Shown: positions 42,116-50,680, counted from the stretch's first letter. The stretch is DNA of 64,000 bases from Ruminococcaceae bacterium UBA5406 (GCA_002407675.1 DHNW01000015.1:1-64000), one strand, 5' to 3'. Notes: generated by a model not told the origin, from the letters alone. A program made the numbers and translations.

Positions 42116-45100
42116 ATGGATGAACTGCTGGAACAGTTCCAAAACCCGCCGAAAACGTATTCACCGGCCCCGCTGTGGTTTTGGAACGGAAAACTGGAAA
42201 AGAGGGAGCTTTCCCGCCAGATTGATGAAATGGTTGATAAACATGTGTTTCAGGCATTTCTTCACCCCCGGGCCTATCTTATAACGCCTTATCTGGAAAA
42301 AGAATGGTGGGAAGCCGTGGGCTACACAGTCGAATATGCCAGGGAAAAAGGATTTTTTCCCTGGCTGTATGACGAGTATGCGTGGCCCAGCGGAACGGCG
42401 GGAAGCACATTTCGCTACAGCTGCCAGAAACCATCCCGGGTTCTGGCCAAAGGCGAATGCAATATGGCCAAAGGGCTCCGTTTCCGCGAGCTGAATACCC
42501 AGGGTGGATCTGTCCATGCCTTCTTTAAAGACGAACCGAGAAAGCCAGTTGCCGTATCTCTGATCACGATGGATACAAACGGTGCGTTCACAGGGGAACC
42601 GGCCGATATTACGGAACAATATGGCCGGACACTTCGGCTGCCTATGAACCATACGTATAAAATACTTGCCTTTTTCCAAAAAGTATACAGAGAAAGCGTC
42701 GATTACTTAAATCCGGCTGCAATCCGCGATTTTTTAAATTTCACACATGAAGAGTATAAAAAAAGGTATGGGAAAGATTTCGGGAACCTGATTCCCGGAA
42801 TTTTCTTTGATGAAATTTTCAATATTGCCAGCCCGATTGTCTGGACCGACCGGTTTCCGGAGGAATTCCGGCAGCGGAAAGGGTATGATATTCTTCCATG
42901 CCTGCCCTACCTTATTTACCAGGGCAGTACCCATACGTGCCAAATCCGCCGGGATTATTTTGATGTCCTTGCCTCTCTGTATGAAAAGGCTTTCTTCCAG
43001 CAGATTGCCGACTGGTGCAGCCAAAATCACTTTCAGCTAACGGGCCATACGGAGGAATGGATTGGAGATCATCCGCTCCGTCAGGGAAATTATTTCAAAA
43101 CGATGCGCCACCTGCATATCCCTGGTTCTGACTGCCACGGCTACCGGTACCGTTATCCGCGGGCAGTTGCACTGGAGGAACCGAAATGGGCCGTCTCCGT
43201 CGCGCGGATGTACGGCAAAGAGCGCTGCATGTCTGAAGCCATGGGCGGCAGCGGGTGGGGCACCAGCCTTCAGGGATTTAAGCGCGGGGTCAATACGCTG
43301 GCAGCCATGGGAATCAGCCTCTTTATTTTTCATGGTTTTTACTATGGAACCGACCGCCAGGGCTCCCAGGGGGATTGGCCGGCCAGCCTGTTTTTCCAGA
43401 ATCCTTACTGGAAGTATTTCGATCGGTTTGCGGATTATGTCGGACGGGTCAGCCTGATTAACTCTAGCGGAGTTCCCGTGGTGGACACCGCCCTCTATTA
43501 TCCCATCGCCGAGGTGCAGTCCGGCTTTCAGAACGGCGGGCTTACACCCGAAGCCGACCGGCTCAGCCATACGTTTAACCGGATTCTGTCAAACCTTATC
43601 ACCCATCAGATGGACATAGATATCATTGACCGGGACAGTATCCTGCGTGGGACCGCCGAAAACGGACGGCTCCGGGTTGGCACGGAAAGCCTCAAAATTC
43701 TCCTGTTACCGGCCTGCCTGGAAGCAGACGAGCCGCTCCGGAATAAGCTGAAACAGCTTTCCCGTCAGGGCGTGCGCCTTCTGTTTTACCGCTGCGGCGG
43801 AAAAGAAGGAATTGCGCCGGATTCTCTAAGGGAGAAAATTGAAGAAATTCTGGCTCCCGATGTAAAGGAACTCAACGGCGAATACGCCGACCTGTATACG
43901 TGCCACCGCCGGATCAAAAACCAGGACTGGTATTTTATCGCCAACGCTTCTGATCGCAAGCGGGAGCTTTCCCTTCGGTTTCGGTGTGCCGGAATACCCG
44001 TGCTTTTCAGCGTAGAAACGGGCAAACCTATCGGCACTGCAAAATACGAGCGGCAGGGAAATTTTACGGCGGTTTCCATGCATTTGGATGAAGATCAGGC
44101 CCTGTATGTCGTTTTTGGACAAAAGGAGACGGTTCCGACCCTGCCGGAAGAAGATCCGTTTTCCCGCCTAACGCTAAATAATCCGTGGCAAATCCTGCCG
44201 CTGGACAGCCTGTACGACAGCCAGTGGAACAGCCGGGCAGACCAGTCCATTCTGGAAATTCCCCTTTCAAAGTTCAGTTCCGATTATCAGTCCGAGCCGT
44301 TCACCATCCGTGTCTGCAACCGGAAAGGTGAAAACGGAAACTGCGGAAGACACCTGAGCCTCTGGAAAGCGGCATGGATCACCCGCCGCCCCGGATGGGC
44401 GGACGACAGCTGCCGGCAAACTCTGTATTTCCGAAAAAAGATCCGGGTGGCGGGACCCGTTCGAACAGCCAAAACCTGTATTGCCGCAGTCGGAAAATTC
44501 ACGCTGTACGTCAACGGAAAAAAAGCAATAGAGGGAGAGGGATGGAACCCTCCTGCGGAAACTGATCTCCGGGAGTTTCTGGGTCCGGGTGAAAACCTGA
44601 TTGCGGTGAAAGTGGACAACACCCAGCACATTCCGGGCGCCAACGTGCTGGAAGCTGAAACTCTTCCCCCGGAGGGCCTTACCTCCCTTTTGATACAGGG
44701 AAATGCCGAAGGGAAAGACGGGCCGGTGGTTTTCGACACCGGCAGCAGTTGGATTAGTTCGGATCGTTTTTGCGATGGATGGCAGAATCCGGCTGCCGAT
44801 TACGAGAACGCTGCCCGTTCGGTTGATCCTTCACGCAAGGATTTCCGTGCAGCCGGAGAAGGCGAATGGCTGCATTGCTGGGAACGCGGCACCCCTCCCC
44901 TTCTGCCGTGGGGGCCGATTCCCCTGTTTGGCAGGCAGGTGACTTTTCCGGCGGAAGTCCGGTATGAAACGACTCTTCCCGCCGGTACAATAGAAGTGTT
45001 TTCGCCAGACGTGCGGGGAACTTACAGCGCTTTTCTGAACGGGCAGCCTGTGGATTGGAGAGCCGGTTCCCTGCATATTCCGCCTGAAACATCACACACC

Positions 45101-45586
45101 CTGCTAGTAAAGATCCGGGCATACGGTCCTGAAGACGGGCTTTTGCAGCCAATCCGGGTTAAAATGGCCGAACGGTCCGGCCTGCTTGGCGATTGGTGCA
45201 GGGATGGCCTGAAATGGTTTTCCGGACGTGTTTCTTACCGTCGCCGGTTTTCTATACGGAAAAAACCGGGATACCGCTATCGGCTGGACTTAGGTCAAGT
45301 GAATTTTTGTGCGGAGGTCTGGTTCAACGCACAGTTAGCGGACGTCCGCGTCTGGAAACCGTACCAGACTGATATTACGCAGTATCTGAAAGATGGAGAA
45401 AATGAAATCTGCATCATCGCAGCAAACCTGGCGGCCAATGCCCGCCGGTTTCTACTGGTAGACGAAGGCCGGGCCCTGGCGTGGAACCGTTACTGGAATC
45501 AAGACAATATTCTGAGGGATTCGGAGAATTTGGTTTCCGGTCTGCTGGGTCCGGTGCAAATCGAATGTATCCGCACAAAAAACTGA
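42116..45586 (+). CDS. GH106-like glycoside hydrolase (alpha-L-rhamnosidase-like)
   Basis: Large (1156 aa) cytoplasmic glycosidase; no signal peptide. The N-terminal region (PLWFWNGKLEKRELSRQIDEM, FLHPRAYLITPYLEKEWWEAV, FPWLYDEYAWPSGTAGS) and the later FFDEIFN and SEAMGGSGWG segments fit the GH106-type alpha-L-rhamnosidase group, whose barrel is followed by beta-sandwich domains; two GH2-like sugar-binding sandwiches are visible near 790-870 (FTLYVNGKKAIEGEGWNP) and 1050-1130 (CAEVWFNAQL..VRVWKPYQTDI). The start at 42116 follows GGGAGGA by six bases; the longer frame from 42020 overlaps the mgtA terminator. Probably acts on imported rhamnosylated oligosaccharides. It is monocistronic. Confidence 0.8.
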   Translation: MDELLEQFQNPPKTYSPAPLWFWNGKLEKRELSRQIDEMVDKHVFQAFLHPRAYLITPYLEKEWWEAVGYTVEYAREKGFFPWLYDEYAWPSGTAGSTFRYSCQKPSRVLAKGECNMAKGLRFRELNTQGGSVHAFFKDEPRKPVAVSLITMDTNGAFTGEPADITEQYGRTLRLPMNHTYKILAFFQKVYRESVDYLNPAAIRDFLNFTHEEYKKRYGKDFGNLIPGIFFDEIFNIASPIVWTDRFPEEFRQRKGYDILPCLPYLIYQGSTHTCQIRRDYFDVLASLYEKAFFQQIADWCSQNHFQLTGHTEEWIGDHPLRQGNYFKTMRHLHIPGSDCHGYRYRYPRAVALEEPKWAVSVARMYGKERCMSEAMGGSGWGTSLQGFKRGVNTLAAMGISLFIFHGFYYGTDRQGSQGDWPASLFFQNPYWKYFDRFADYVGRVSLINSSGVPVVDTALYYPIAEVQSGFQNGGLTPEADRLSHTFNRILSNLITHQMDIDIIDRDSILRGTAENGRLRVGTESLKILLLPACLEADEPLRNKLKQLSRQGVRLLFYRCGGKEGIAPDSLREKIEEILAPDVKELNGEYADLYTCHRRIKNQDWYFIANASDRKRELSLRFRCAGIPVLFSVETGKPIGTAKYERQGNFTAVSMHLDEDQALYVVFGQKETVPTLPEEDPFSRLTLNNPWQILPLDSLYDSQWNSRADQSILEIPLSKFSSDYQSEPFTIRVCNRKGENGNCGRHLSLWKAAWITRRPGWADDSCRQTLYFRKKIRVAGPVRTAKTCIAAVGKFTLYVNGKKAIEGEGWNPPAETDLREFLGPGENLIAVKVDNTQHIPGANVLEAETLPPEGLTSLLIQGNAEGKDGPVVFDTGSSWISSDRFCDGWQNPAADYENAARSVDPSRKDFRAAGEGEWLHCWERGTPPLLPWGPIPLFGRQVTFPAEVRYETTLPAGTIEVFSPDVRGTYSAFLNGQPVDWRAGSLHIPPETSHTLLVKIRAYGPEDGLLQPIRVKMAERSGLLGDWCRDGLKWFSGRVSYRRRFSIRKKPGYRYRLDLGQVNFCAEVWFNAQLADVRVWKPYQTDITQYLKDGENEICIIAANLAANARRFLLVDEGRALAWNRYWNQDNILRDSENLVSGLLGPVQIECIRTKN

Positions 45587-45608
45587 ATCTGGCTCGCAGC
45601 AAAAAAAT

Positions 45609-46010
45609 TTATTTTGCTTGTCCGACATTCTGTCTTTTCAAGATCCGATCATAAAGAATACCAAGCCCCATCGCTGGAATGGTCAGCAGACACCAGAGCA
45701 ATGAAAAGGGCGCGCAGATCTGACCTAAAATATTCATAGGCATTTTGGAATAATCCCATACATTTAATTTCAATACCATATTAACCAGAACACCTGTCCA
45801 AAATTCCACCGTGGTTATCACCCCGGAACCGGCAAAGCATTTAATCGGCAAAGACTCATTTTTCAGTCGGTCGTTGCAAACACTGTCGATCAGACATACG
45901 CACAGGCCTCCCGCGACTGCCATAGAAAAATCTGTTTTCCCGCGGCACAGAACTTCCAGAGCCGGATAGACAATCCCACCCGTTAAAAATAAAGCTAATT
46001 TCTTTTCCAT
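45609..46010 (-). CDS. CmpB-type small membrane protein (putative ABC permease family)
   Basis: A 133-residue protein with four hydrophobic segments (about 5-18, 26-42, 65-82 and 95-120), matching the family known as putative ABC-transporter type IV / CmpB (formerly DUF1113) in Firmicutes. The family pattern includes GGIVYPALE, a GSGVITTVEFWTGVLVN stretch and the LGQICAPFSLLWCLLTIPAMGLG ending. Function is unknown; an actual ABC transport role is unproven. It ends convergently with the GH106-like gene and lies downstream of sigK on the same strand. Confidence 0.78.
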   Translation of the reverse strand: MEKKLALFLTGGIVYPALEVLCRGKTDFSMAVAGGLCVCLIDSVCNDRLKNESLPIKCFAGSGVITTVEFWTGVLVNMVLKLNVWDYSKMPMNILGQICAPFSLLWCLLTIPAMGLGILYDRILKRQNVGQAK

Positions 46011-46129
46011 CGGCCCACCCCCGTTTTTCAGTATTTCGCGGGAATGGGCCGTTTATTCTGCAATGGCCGGTATGCCATGAAAAAGCGCATAAAAATTCTT
46101 ACAATGCCAATCCAACTGTATTCCAATCT

Positions 46130-46822
46130 CTATCCATTTTTAGTAAAACGCCGATGCAGGGCAGCCAGTGCTTTTTTTTCGATCCGCGATACATATGAGC
46201 GTGAAATTCCCAGTTTCTGCGCGACTTCCCGCTGTGTCAGCGGTTTTCTGCCGTCCAATCCATAACGAAGCTGAATAATCGTTCGTTCTCTGGGGGTCAG
46301 CACTTCATCCATAAAAGTTTTCAGTTGCTCCGATTTTATTTTGCAGTCCAGATTATCCAATATGTTATCTTCCGTGGACATAATGTCCATGAGTGTCAGT
46401 GCGTTGCCATCCTTGTCCGTGTCAATCGGTTCGTTAATGGAAATATCCTGCGAACTTTTTCGCACCGACCGAAAATACATTAGAATCTCGTTTTCGATAC
46501 ATCTTGCTGCGTAACTGGAAAGCCGGATGCCTTTGGAACTGTCAAAGGTATTGACGGCTTTGATCAGACCAATGGTACCGATGGAAATCAGGTCATCCTG
46601 TTCATTGGAACTTGCGTAATACTTTTTGATGATATGGGCAACAAGGCGCAGGTTATGTTCAATCAGCTGGGCCTTTGCAGAGGAGTCGCCGTGTTTCATC
46701 CGTTCCAGGCATTCCTGCTCTTCTTTAGCGCTTAGCGGTTTTGGGAATGACCCGGAACCCGTGACGTGCAGGACAAGAAAAATAAGACCGGAAATTGCAG
46801 CGCTGATCATCGCTCCCAGCAT
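46130..46822 (-). CDS. sigK: Sporulation sigma factor SigK (uninterrupted)
   Basis: Late mother-cell RNA polymerase sigma factor. A hydrophobic pro-sequence (MISAAISGLIFLVLHVTG, about 5-22) marks pro-SigK, processed at the membrane in Bacillus. Regions 2 (LIEHNLRLVAHIIKKYY, DDLISIGTIGLIKAVNTFD) and 4 (LTPRERTIIQLRYGLDG, TQREVAQKLGISRSYVSRIEKKAL) are complete. The 230-residue frame is continuous, so no skin element interrupts it, unlike in B. subtilis and C. difficile. Its presence indicates a spore-former. Activation therefore does not need excision here, whereas another gene in this window is split by a recombinase element. Confidence 0.94.
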   Translation of the reverse strand: MLGAMISAAISGLIFLVLHVTGSGSFPKPLSAKEEQECLERMKHGDSSAKAQLIEHNLRLVAHIIKKYYASSNEQDDLISIGTIGLIKAVNTFDSSKGIRLSSYAARCIENEILMYFRSVRKSSQDISINEPIDTDKDGNALTLMDIMSTEDNILDNLDCKIKSEQLKTFMDEVLTPRERTIIQLRYGLDGRKPLTQREVAQKLGISRSYVSRIEKKALAALHRRFTKNG

Positions 46823-46985
46823 GGCATAATTCCCCCTCCGGCATGAAGTAACAACATTATATGCCGAGAGATTCCGTTTGGTGCAAGTCTTTCAAAAATT
46901 TAATGTCGGAACTTAAATAGACAGACAAACGAAACACCCTGGAAATATGCTATTTTAACTTCTTTAAAGCTGTATAAACCTCCTT

Positions 46986-47975
46986 TTAGGATCGATATTC
47001 CATCCGTTTCTGCTGCCGGATATCCCTGCCTACGAAAACAATCCGCCGGTAACTTCCGATAATCCGCGAAGCAAAACGTTCCGAATAGAAAGTTACCATT
47101 TCACGAGTAGAAAGATTGGTGCTGATGATGGTAGGCCTTTGCAGCAAAAGGCGCAGATTGATGATATTGTAAATGGCAGATGAAGAAAAAGAGCTCCGGA
47201 ATTCCGTTCCGAGGTCGTCAAAAATCAGGAGATCACAATCCCGGAGGGAATTGGACGTCTCATTGCCGGCTTCCCGCCCAAAGTGTTCGTCTTCCAGCTT
47301 CGTCACAAGACTTCCGGCAGAAGAGTAGACAACGCCGAAGCCTTTTTGAATCGCCTCGTTAGCAATTGCAAGAGAAAGGTGTGTTTTTCCAAGTCCGGTG
47401 CCGCCGGTCATAATCAGGTTGGGAGACTGAAGTGAAAAATCTCGGGCGTAGGAAACGCAGTACCGCAGAGTGTTTCGCATAATTTCTCGATCGGGCGGTC
47501 TGTTATTGCACGGTTCGTTGGAATAGTACTCAAGGGAAAAACTTTCAAACGTAGAAAGAGACAATGGCGTCAAGGCATTCAGACGCCGGTAGGATTCCCG
47601 GCGCAGAAGCTCTTTCAGGCAGCTGCACATTTTCCCATCAATATAGCCGGTATCCTGGCAGTGGGGACAGGTGTACTCCGGTTCCAGGCTGTTTTGACCA
47701 TGTTGAGCCAAAAGTCTGGAAAATTCATCCTGAAGAGACTGATTTTCCGATTTCAGTTTTTGAAGCTGCTCTGTGGCATTTTTCCCTTTCAAAACCGCTT
47801 TGGCCACCGAAACTGCCGTTTTAGCCAGTCGGTGCTCAATTGTCTCCGCTTCCGGACAGATTTGGTAAAACAGGGTTCTTTTTTGATCCGCCTTTTCCTG
47901 GGCAGTTCTGCGACGCTCCCGAAGGATTTTTTCGGCGGACTGATAAATTTCCCTGCTGTATCCCACTAGGCTCAC
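46986..47975 (-). CDS. dnaI: DnaI/DnaC-like helicase loader ATPase
   Basis: AAA+ protein that loads the replicative helicase. An N-terminal coiled coil (about 20-100) is followed by a zinc-binding cluster, CPHCQDTGYIDGKMCSC (about 123-139), as in Bacillus DnaI. Walker A is GGTGLGKTHLS and Walker B is LLIFDDLGTE. The C-terminal arginine-rich YSERFASRIIGSYRR is typical of the family. Length 329. The start overlaps the dnaD-type stop by four bases (ATGA), so the pair is translationally coupled; DnaD and DnaI act together in primosome assembly. Confidence 0.92.
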   Translation of the reverse strand: MSLVGYSREIYQSAEKILRERRRTAQEKADQKRTLFYQICPEAETIEHRLAKTAVSVAKAVLKGKNATEQLQKLKSENQSLQDEFSRLLAQHGQNSLEPEYTCPHCQDTGYIDGKMCSCLKELLRRESYRRLNALTPLSLSTFESFSLEYYSNEPCNNRPPDREIMRNTLRYCVSYARDFSLQSPNLIMTGGTGLGKTHLSLAIANEAIQKGFGVVYSSAGSLVTKLEDEHFGREAGNETSNSLRDCDLLIFDDLGTEFRSSFSSSAIYNIINLRLLLQRPTIISTNLSTREMVTFYSERFASRIIGSYRRIVFVGRDIRQQKRMEYRS

Positions 47976-48988
47976 CCTTTCGTATCATAAATGCTTGTCC
48001 GCTCGTATTCTTCAATATCAAATGTTGGCTGTTTTTCATTCCCGGCTTTTTTCCTGGATGACGCCCTCTTTATTTTTTCATCTTCCGCCTGTTTCGGCGT
48101 GGTGATGCCGGCCTGATGCCAGCGTTCCAATATTTTATTCATATATCCCGCATTATATTTTCCTGTAGCATCCACCGTACGGTCGTAGGCTTCCCGTATC
48201 ATCGGCAGACTAAAGTTCCAATCATCCACCCAAACAGGGGCATAGGCTTCTTCTTTTGCCGAAGGAGTGCGGTGCGGCATTCCAATCGCCTGTTCTACAG
48301 ACCGCCAGGCTTTTTGAGAAGCTGCCAGGCTGCTGAGCTTAGCTTCCGCTTTTTCATGGGTATTGATTTCTCCGTCCGCCCAATTCATCGCCACTTTTTC
48401 TATGTAACGCATATTGGCTTTGTCAATGCTTACCGCATATTGCAGAAGCATAATGATAACATCAGACGGCAAACCAAAATCATCGTGAATCATTAACAGT
48501 GTTGCGGCATCTCCGTTTGAAATCAGCCTCCCAAGTATTTCCTGTGCAGATTGCATCAGGCAGGCAATTTCCGTTGATTCACTCATCCGCTTCGCTACAA
48601 ATTCACTGTCCGGTTTCTGTGGACGCGACAGGACGCGGCGATGTTTCTCCTCTTTTTTTGAAACAGCTGGTTTTTGCTCTGACGGCTGAAAAGGCGGTAC
48701 AGCCTTTTCTGTTTCCGCCTCTGCAGCGGGAGCAGGGGCAATGCTGTCTCCAGACGAGGTAATCAAACCGGTCTCCTGCCAGTACACCATAGCATCCCCT
48801 ACATCGGCCCGATCAATGCCAAGAGCTTCTGCAATGTCCTGTTCTTCAAAAAGTTCACCCGCATGACGCAATACCCATAAAAGGACCTTCAGCTGGACTG
48901 AACCAGCAAGTTTCAGATTATTATCGACAACAGAACACGGGACTGCAAAAACCGAGTTCCATGAACCGAGATTGATAGAATAACTCAT
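47972..48988 (-). CDS. DnaD-domain replication protein
   Basis: Replication-initiation protein of the DnaD family. The N-terminal winged-helix part (about 30-85: KVLLWVLRHAGELFEEQDIAEALGI) is followed by a Ser/Lys-rich linker and the DnaD/DnaB-like helical domain (about 155-300: EILGRLISNGDAATLLMIHDDFGLPSDVIIMLL and YMNKILERWHQAGITT). A YMN-x-IL-x-W motif, known to bind DNA in DnaD, is present. ATG at 48988 follows GGAAGGA; the frame extends ten codons further upstream without a ribosome site. 338 residues. First gene of the dnaD-dnaI operon. Confidence 0.9.
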   Translation of the reverse strand: MSYSINLGSWNSVFAVPCSVVDNNLKLAGSVQLKVLLWVLRHAGELFEEQDIAEALGIDRADVGDAMVYWQETGLITSSGDSIAPAPAAEAETEKAVPPFQPSEQKPAVSKKEEKHRRVLSRPQKPDSEFVAKRMSESTEIACLMQSAQEILGRLISNGDAATLLMIHDDFGLPSDVIIMLLQYAVSIDKANMRYIEKVAMNWADGEINTHEKAEAKLSSLAASQKAWRSVEQAIGMPHRTPSAKEEAYAPVWVDDWNFSLPMIREAYDRTVDATGKYNAGYMNKILERWHQAGITTPKQAEDEKIKRASSRKKAGNEKQPTFDIEEYERTSIYDTKG

Positions 48989-49091
48989 GTATTTTCCTTC
49001 CTTTTCCCTATGTAACAATATTATAACATAACACTTATAAAGAGTAAAAGAAAAACAGGAAGTGAGTATAAACGCCAGATTCCAGGATGGC

Positions 49092-49119
49092 TTGACAAAT
49101 TTATTTTATGGTGTATAAT
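49092..49119 (+). promoter_or_regulatory. Promoter of tRNA-Gly
   Basis: TTGACA (49092-49097) and TATAAT (49114-49119) with 16 bases between, ending 12 bases before the mature tRNA 5' end. A near-consensus promoter, as expected for a single tRNA gene. Confidence 0.8.
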
Positions 49120-49131
49120 AAAACTACTTTT

Positions 49132-49207
49132 GCGAATGTAGCTCATCTGGTAGAGCGCCACCTTGCCAAGGTGGAGGTAGCGAGTTCAAGTCTCGTCGTT
49201 CGCTCCA
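49132..49207 (+). tRNA. tRNA-Gly (anticodon GCC)
   Basis: A 76-nt cloverleaf. GCGAATG pairs with CGTTCGC, the D-arm contains GCTCATCTGGTAGAGC, the anticodon stem-loop CACCTTGCCAAGGTG gives anticodon GCC, and the T-arm has GTTCAAGTC. CCA is encoded at 49205-49207. It reads glycine GGC/GGU codons. Confidence 0.96.
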
Positions 49208-49546
49208 TTTTTTTGCCCCGCATGGGTACTGGGAATCCAGTGATTATGCGGGGTTTCGTTATTTCGGCTCTTGCCGGATCTTTTCCTCCGTCTTCTCCAT
49301 CTTTCCATAAATTTTGGTTTAAATTTTCACGGCTGCGTTCCAGGTTGATATCCAGTCATTTAAGCTCTTGTTTTCGTTTTTTTCCATTTCTCTATACTTC
49401 ACTTCCAAAAAATTTTTGCTGTAAATACCACGGATTGAATGGAATATTTTTACATGAGCATACAAAATAATATTGAAACATGAATAGTTATCTCAAACAA
49501 TTTAGAAAACCGTCGGTTTAGCGCCAATAAATAGTAAAAAAACATC

Positions 49547-49575
49547 TTGACAAATTGGAATTGGTTGCATACAAT
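49547..49575 (+). promoter_or_regulatory. Promoter of candidate antitoxin RNA
   Basis: TTGACA (49547-49552), a 17-base spacer and TACAAT (49570-49575). It points toward the 3' end of the small hydrophobic peptide gene on the other strand, the expected arrangement for a type I antitoxin RNA. Confidence 0.7.
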
Positions 49576-49581
49576 ATCATA

Positions 49582-49667
49582 GAAATACAAAGGGCCCTCC
49601 ACTGAAGTGGACGGTCCAATGTACTCACGGTAACCGCTTTCCTTTGGCTGGGGGCGGTTATTTATTT
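49582..49667 (+). ncRNA. Candidate type I antitoxin RNA (about 86 nt)
   Basis: Transcript predicted from the promoter at 49547-49575 to an intrinsic terminator formed by TAACCGC (49631-49637) and GCGGTTA (49654-49660), followed by TTTATTT. It is fully complementary to the 3' region of the minus-strand toxin mRNA and to the last ten bases of its ORF. Pairing would form an RNA duplex leading to degradation or blocked translation, as in txpA/RatA or fst-type systems. Ends are inferred from promoter and terminator positions. Confidence 0.6.
49592..49617 (-). terminator. Terminator of the candidate toxin mRNA
   Basis: On the minus strand GGACCGTCCAC and GTGGAGGGCCC form a hairpin with two internal mismatches and a TTCA loop, followed by TTTGTATTTC. 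It would end the toxin message about 75 bases after its stop codon, leaving a 3' region overlapping the antisense RNA. Confidence 0.6.
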
Positions 49668-49735
49668 GCCCTGCTGAGCACGAGTATGTAGCCCGTCGCT
49701 GCAACAAGTAGCAAGGCAGCATAGAGCATTTCCAT
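49658..49735 (-). CDS. Candidate type I toxin: 25-aa hydrophobic peptide
   Basis: MEMLYAALLLVAATGYILVL followed by SRANK: a single transmembrane helix with a short basic tail, the usual form of type I toxins that insert in the membrane. The ribosome site GGAGGTG is six bases before the ATG and very strong. A promoter (TTGATA, 17 bases, TATAAT; 49853-49825) gives a leader of about 80 bases. An oppositely oriented promoter gives an antisense RNA overlapping the 3' end, and both transcripts have their own terminators. I do not recognise the peptide as a named family member; toxicity is inferred from architecture. Confidence 0.65.
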   Translation of the reverse strand: MEMLYAALLLVAATGYILVLSRANK

Positions 49736-49824
49736 GCTTCTCACCTCCATTTCTTGGGTTATGTGCCCGAAACCGGGCATTTGCCTGGAAATGGAATAAT
49801 CGCCCGAGACCCTTTGCAAAAATA

Positions 49825-49853
49825 ATTATAACCATAATTTGGTAAAATATCAA
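49825..49853 (-). promoter_or_regulatory. Promoter of the candidate toxin mRNA
   Basis: On the minus strand TTGATA (49853-49848) and TATAAT (49830-49825) are 17 bases apart. The start would be near 49818, about 80 bases before the toxin ATG. Confidence 0.7.
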
Positions 49854-49970
49854 GATGAAACAAGACGAAAAATAAAAATGGTTATAGTCAAGGCCCATTA
49901 TCAGGCTATAAAAGCTGAAGCCAATATAAACGAACGCCAACTGGTTAAACCCAGCAGGAGACAAAAATAA

Positions 49971-49998
49971 GGGGCACCCAGAATTAACCGAGTGCCTC
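49971..49998 (-). terminator. Isolated minus-strand terminator hairpin
   Basis: On the minus strand GAGGCACTCGG pairs with CTGGGTGCCCC (with G-U pairs) around TTAATT, then TTATTTTTG follows. No protein gene precedes it on that strand between here and argH, so it may end a small RNA or peptide transcript from about 50000-50150. A 19-codon frame (50012-50071) in that interval is not convincing. Confidence 0.45.
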
Positions 49999-50141
49999 AA
50001 AATAACGCTGTTCAGTTGACAGCGGTCACATATTCATACTGCAAACAGATTATGTGATTTTTAGTAGACATATTTGCCACTGCTGGATTCATCAAATTTC
50101 AAATTATGCTTACTTGGCTTTTTTCATCTTCGTGGTTTTTC

Positions 50142-50170
50142 TTGACTTATTCACGAAAATCGGATATACT
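50142..50170 (+). promoter_or_regulatory. Promoter of the cold-shock gene
   Basis: TTGACT (50142-50147), 17 bases, TATACT (50165-50170). The transcript would have a leader of about 120 bases before the ATG at 50297, in line with the long, temperature-responsive leaders of csp genes. Confidence 0.75.
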
Positions 50171-50296
50171 AATTTTGTATTCTAAATGTACGAATTGTCT
50201 CACACCTGTTGTAAGTCATTCATATCGTAAAGATTTACGGCAGATGTGTTTTTTTTACTGCGAATACAAATAAACTTTATGGAGGTACCTAACACA

Positions 50297-50506
50297 ATGA
50301 ATGGTACAGTAAAATGGTTCAATGAAGCAAAAGGATTTGGATTTATTTCCAATGACGACGGCAGCGGTGACGTATTTGTTCATTTCTCCGCAATTCAGTC
50401 AGACGGTTTCAAAACTCTTATGGAAGGACAGAAAGTCACTTATGATGTTGAGCCAGATCCCAAAGACAGCCGCAAAATGCGTGCCATCAACGTGAAAATA
50501 GCCTAA
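50297..50506 (+). CDS. Cold-shock protein, CspA family
   Basis: A 69-residue OB-fold RNA chaperone. The RNA-binding motifs are KWFNEAKGFGFI (RNP1: GFGFI) and VFVHFSAI (RNP2). It melts mRNA secondary structure and is usually induced by cold or in stationary phase. The ATG at 50297 follows TGGAGG by about ten bases; the upstream in-frame extension has no support. A long leader and a terminator (50521-50549) make it monocistronic. Confidence 0.96.
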   Translation: MNGTVKWFNEAKGFGFISNDDGSGDVFVHFSAIQSDGFKTLMEGQKVTYDVEPDPKDSRKMRAINVKIA

Positions 50507-50520
50507 ACATCTTTTTTTGC

Positions 50521-50549
50521 AGGCAGCCTTAAAAAAACGGGGGCTGCCT
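50521..50549 (+). terminator. Terminator of the cold-shock gene
   Basis: AGGCAGCC pairs with GGCTGCCT around a 13-nt A-rich loop and is followed by TTCTTTTG. It lies 15 bases after the stop codon. Confidence 0.8.
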
Positions 50550-50574
50550 TTCTTTTGCATACGTCGTTTTTATT

Positions 50575-50612
50575 AGTGAGGCGGTTCCGCTAAACAGCGG
50601 AACCGCCTCACT
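50575..50612. repeat. Perfect 17-bp inverted repeat between csp and argH
   Basis: AGTGAGGCGGTTCCGCT and its exact complement enclose AAAC. No U-tract follows in either direction. It lies 69 bases downstream of the argH stop and could be an mRNA-stabilising 3' hairpin or a factor-dependent terminator. Confidence 0.75.
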
Positions 50613-50680
50613 GTGTATAACAATATAAAGGGAAACAGTCGGGATTTATCTGAAAATTGTCTGCATAAAATGTCTGGGAT

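Noticed and set aside
49108..49470. A 120-aa plus-strand ORF over tRNA-Gly
   Set aside because: It runs through a clear tRNA gene and has no ribosome site or protein-like composition.
49450..49722. A 90-aa minus-strand ORF overlapping the toxin locus
   Set aside because: It is out of frame with the strong ribosome site and runs through both terminators; the 25-codon frame fits the signals far better.
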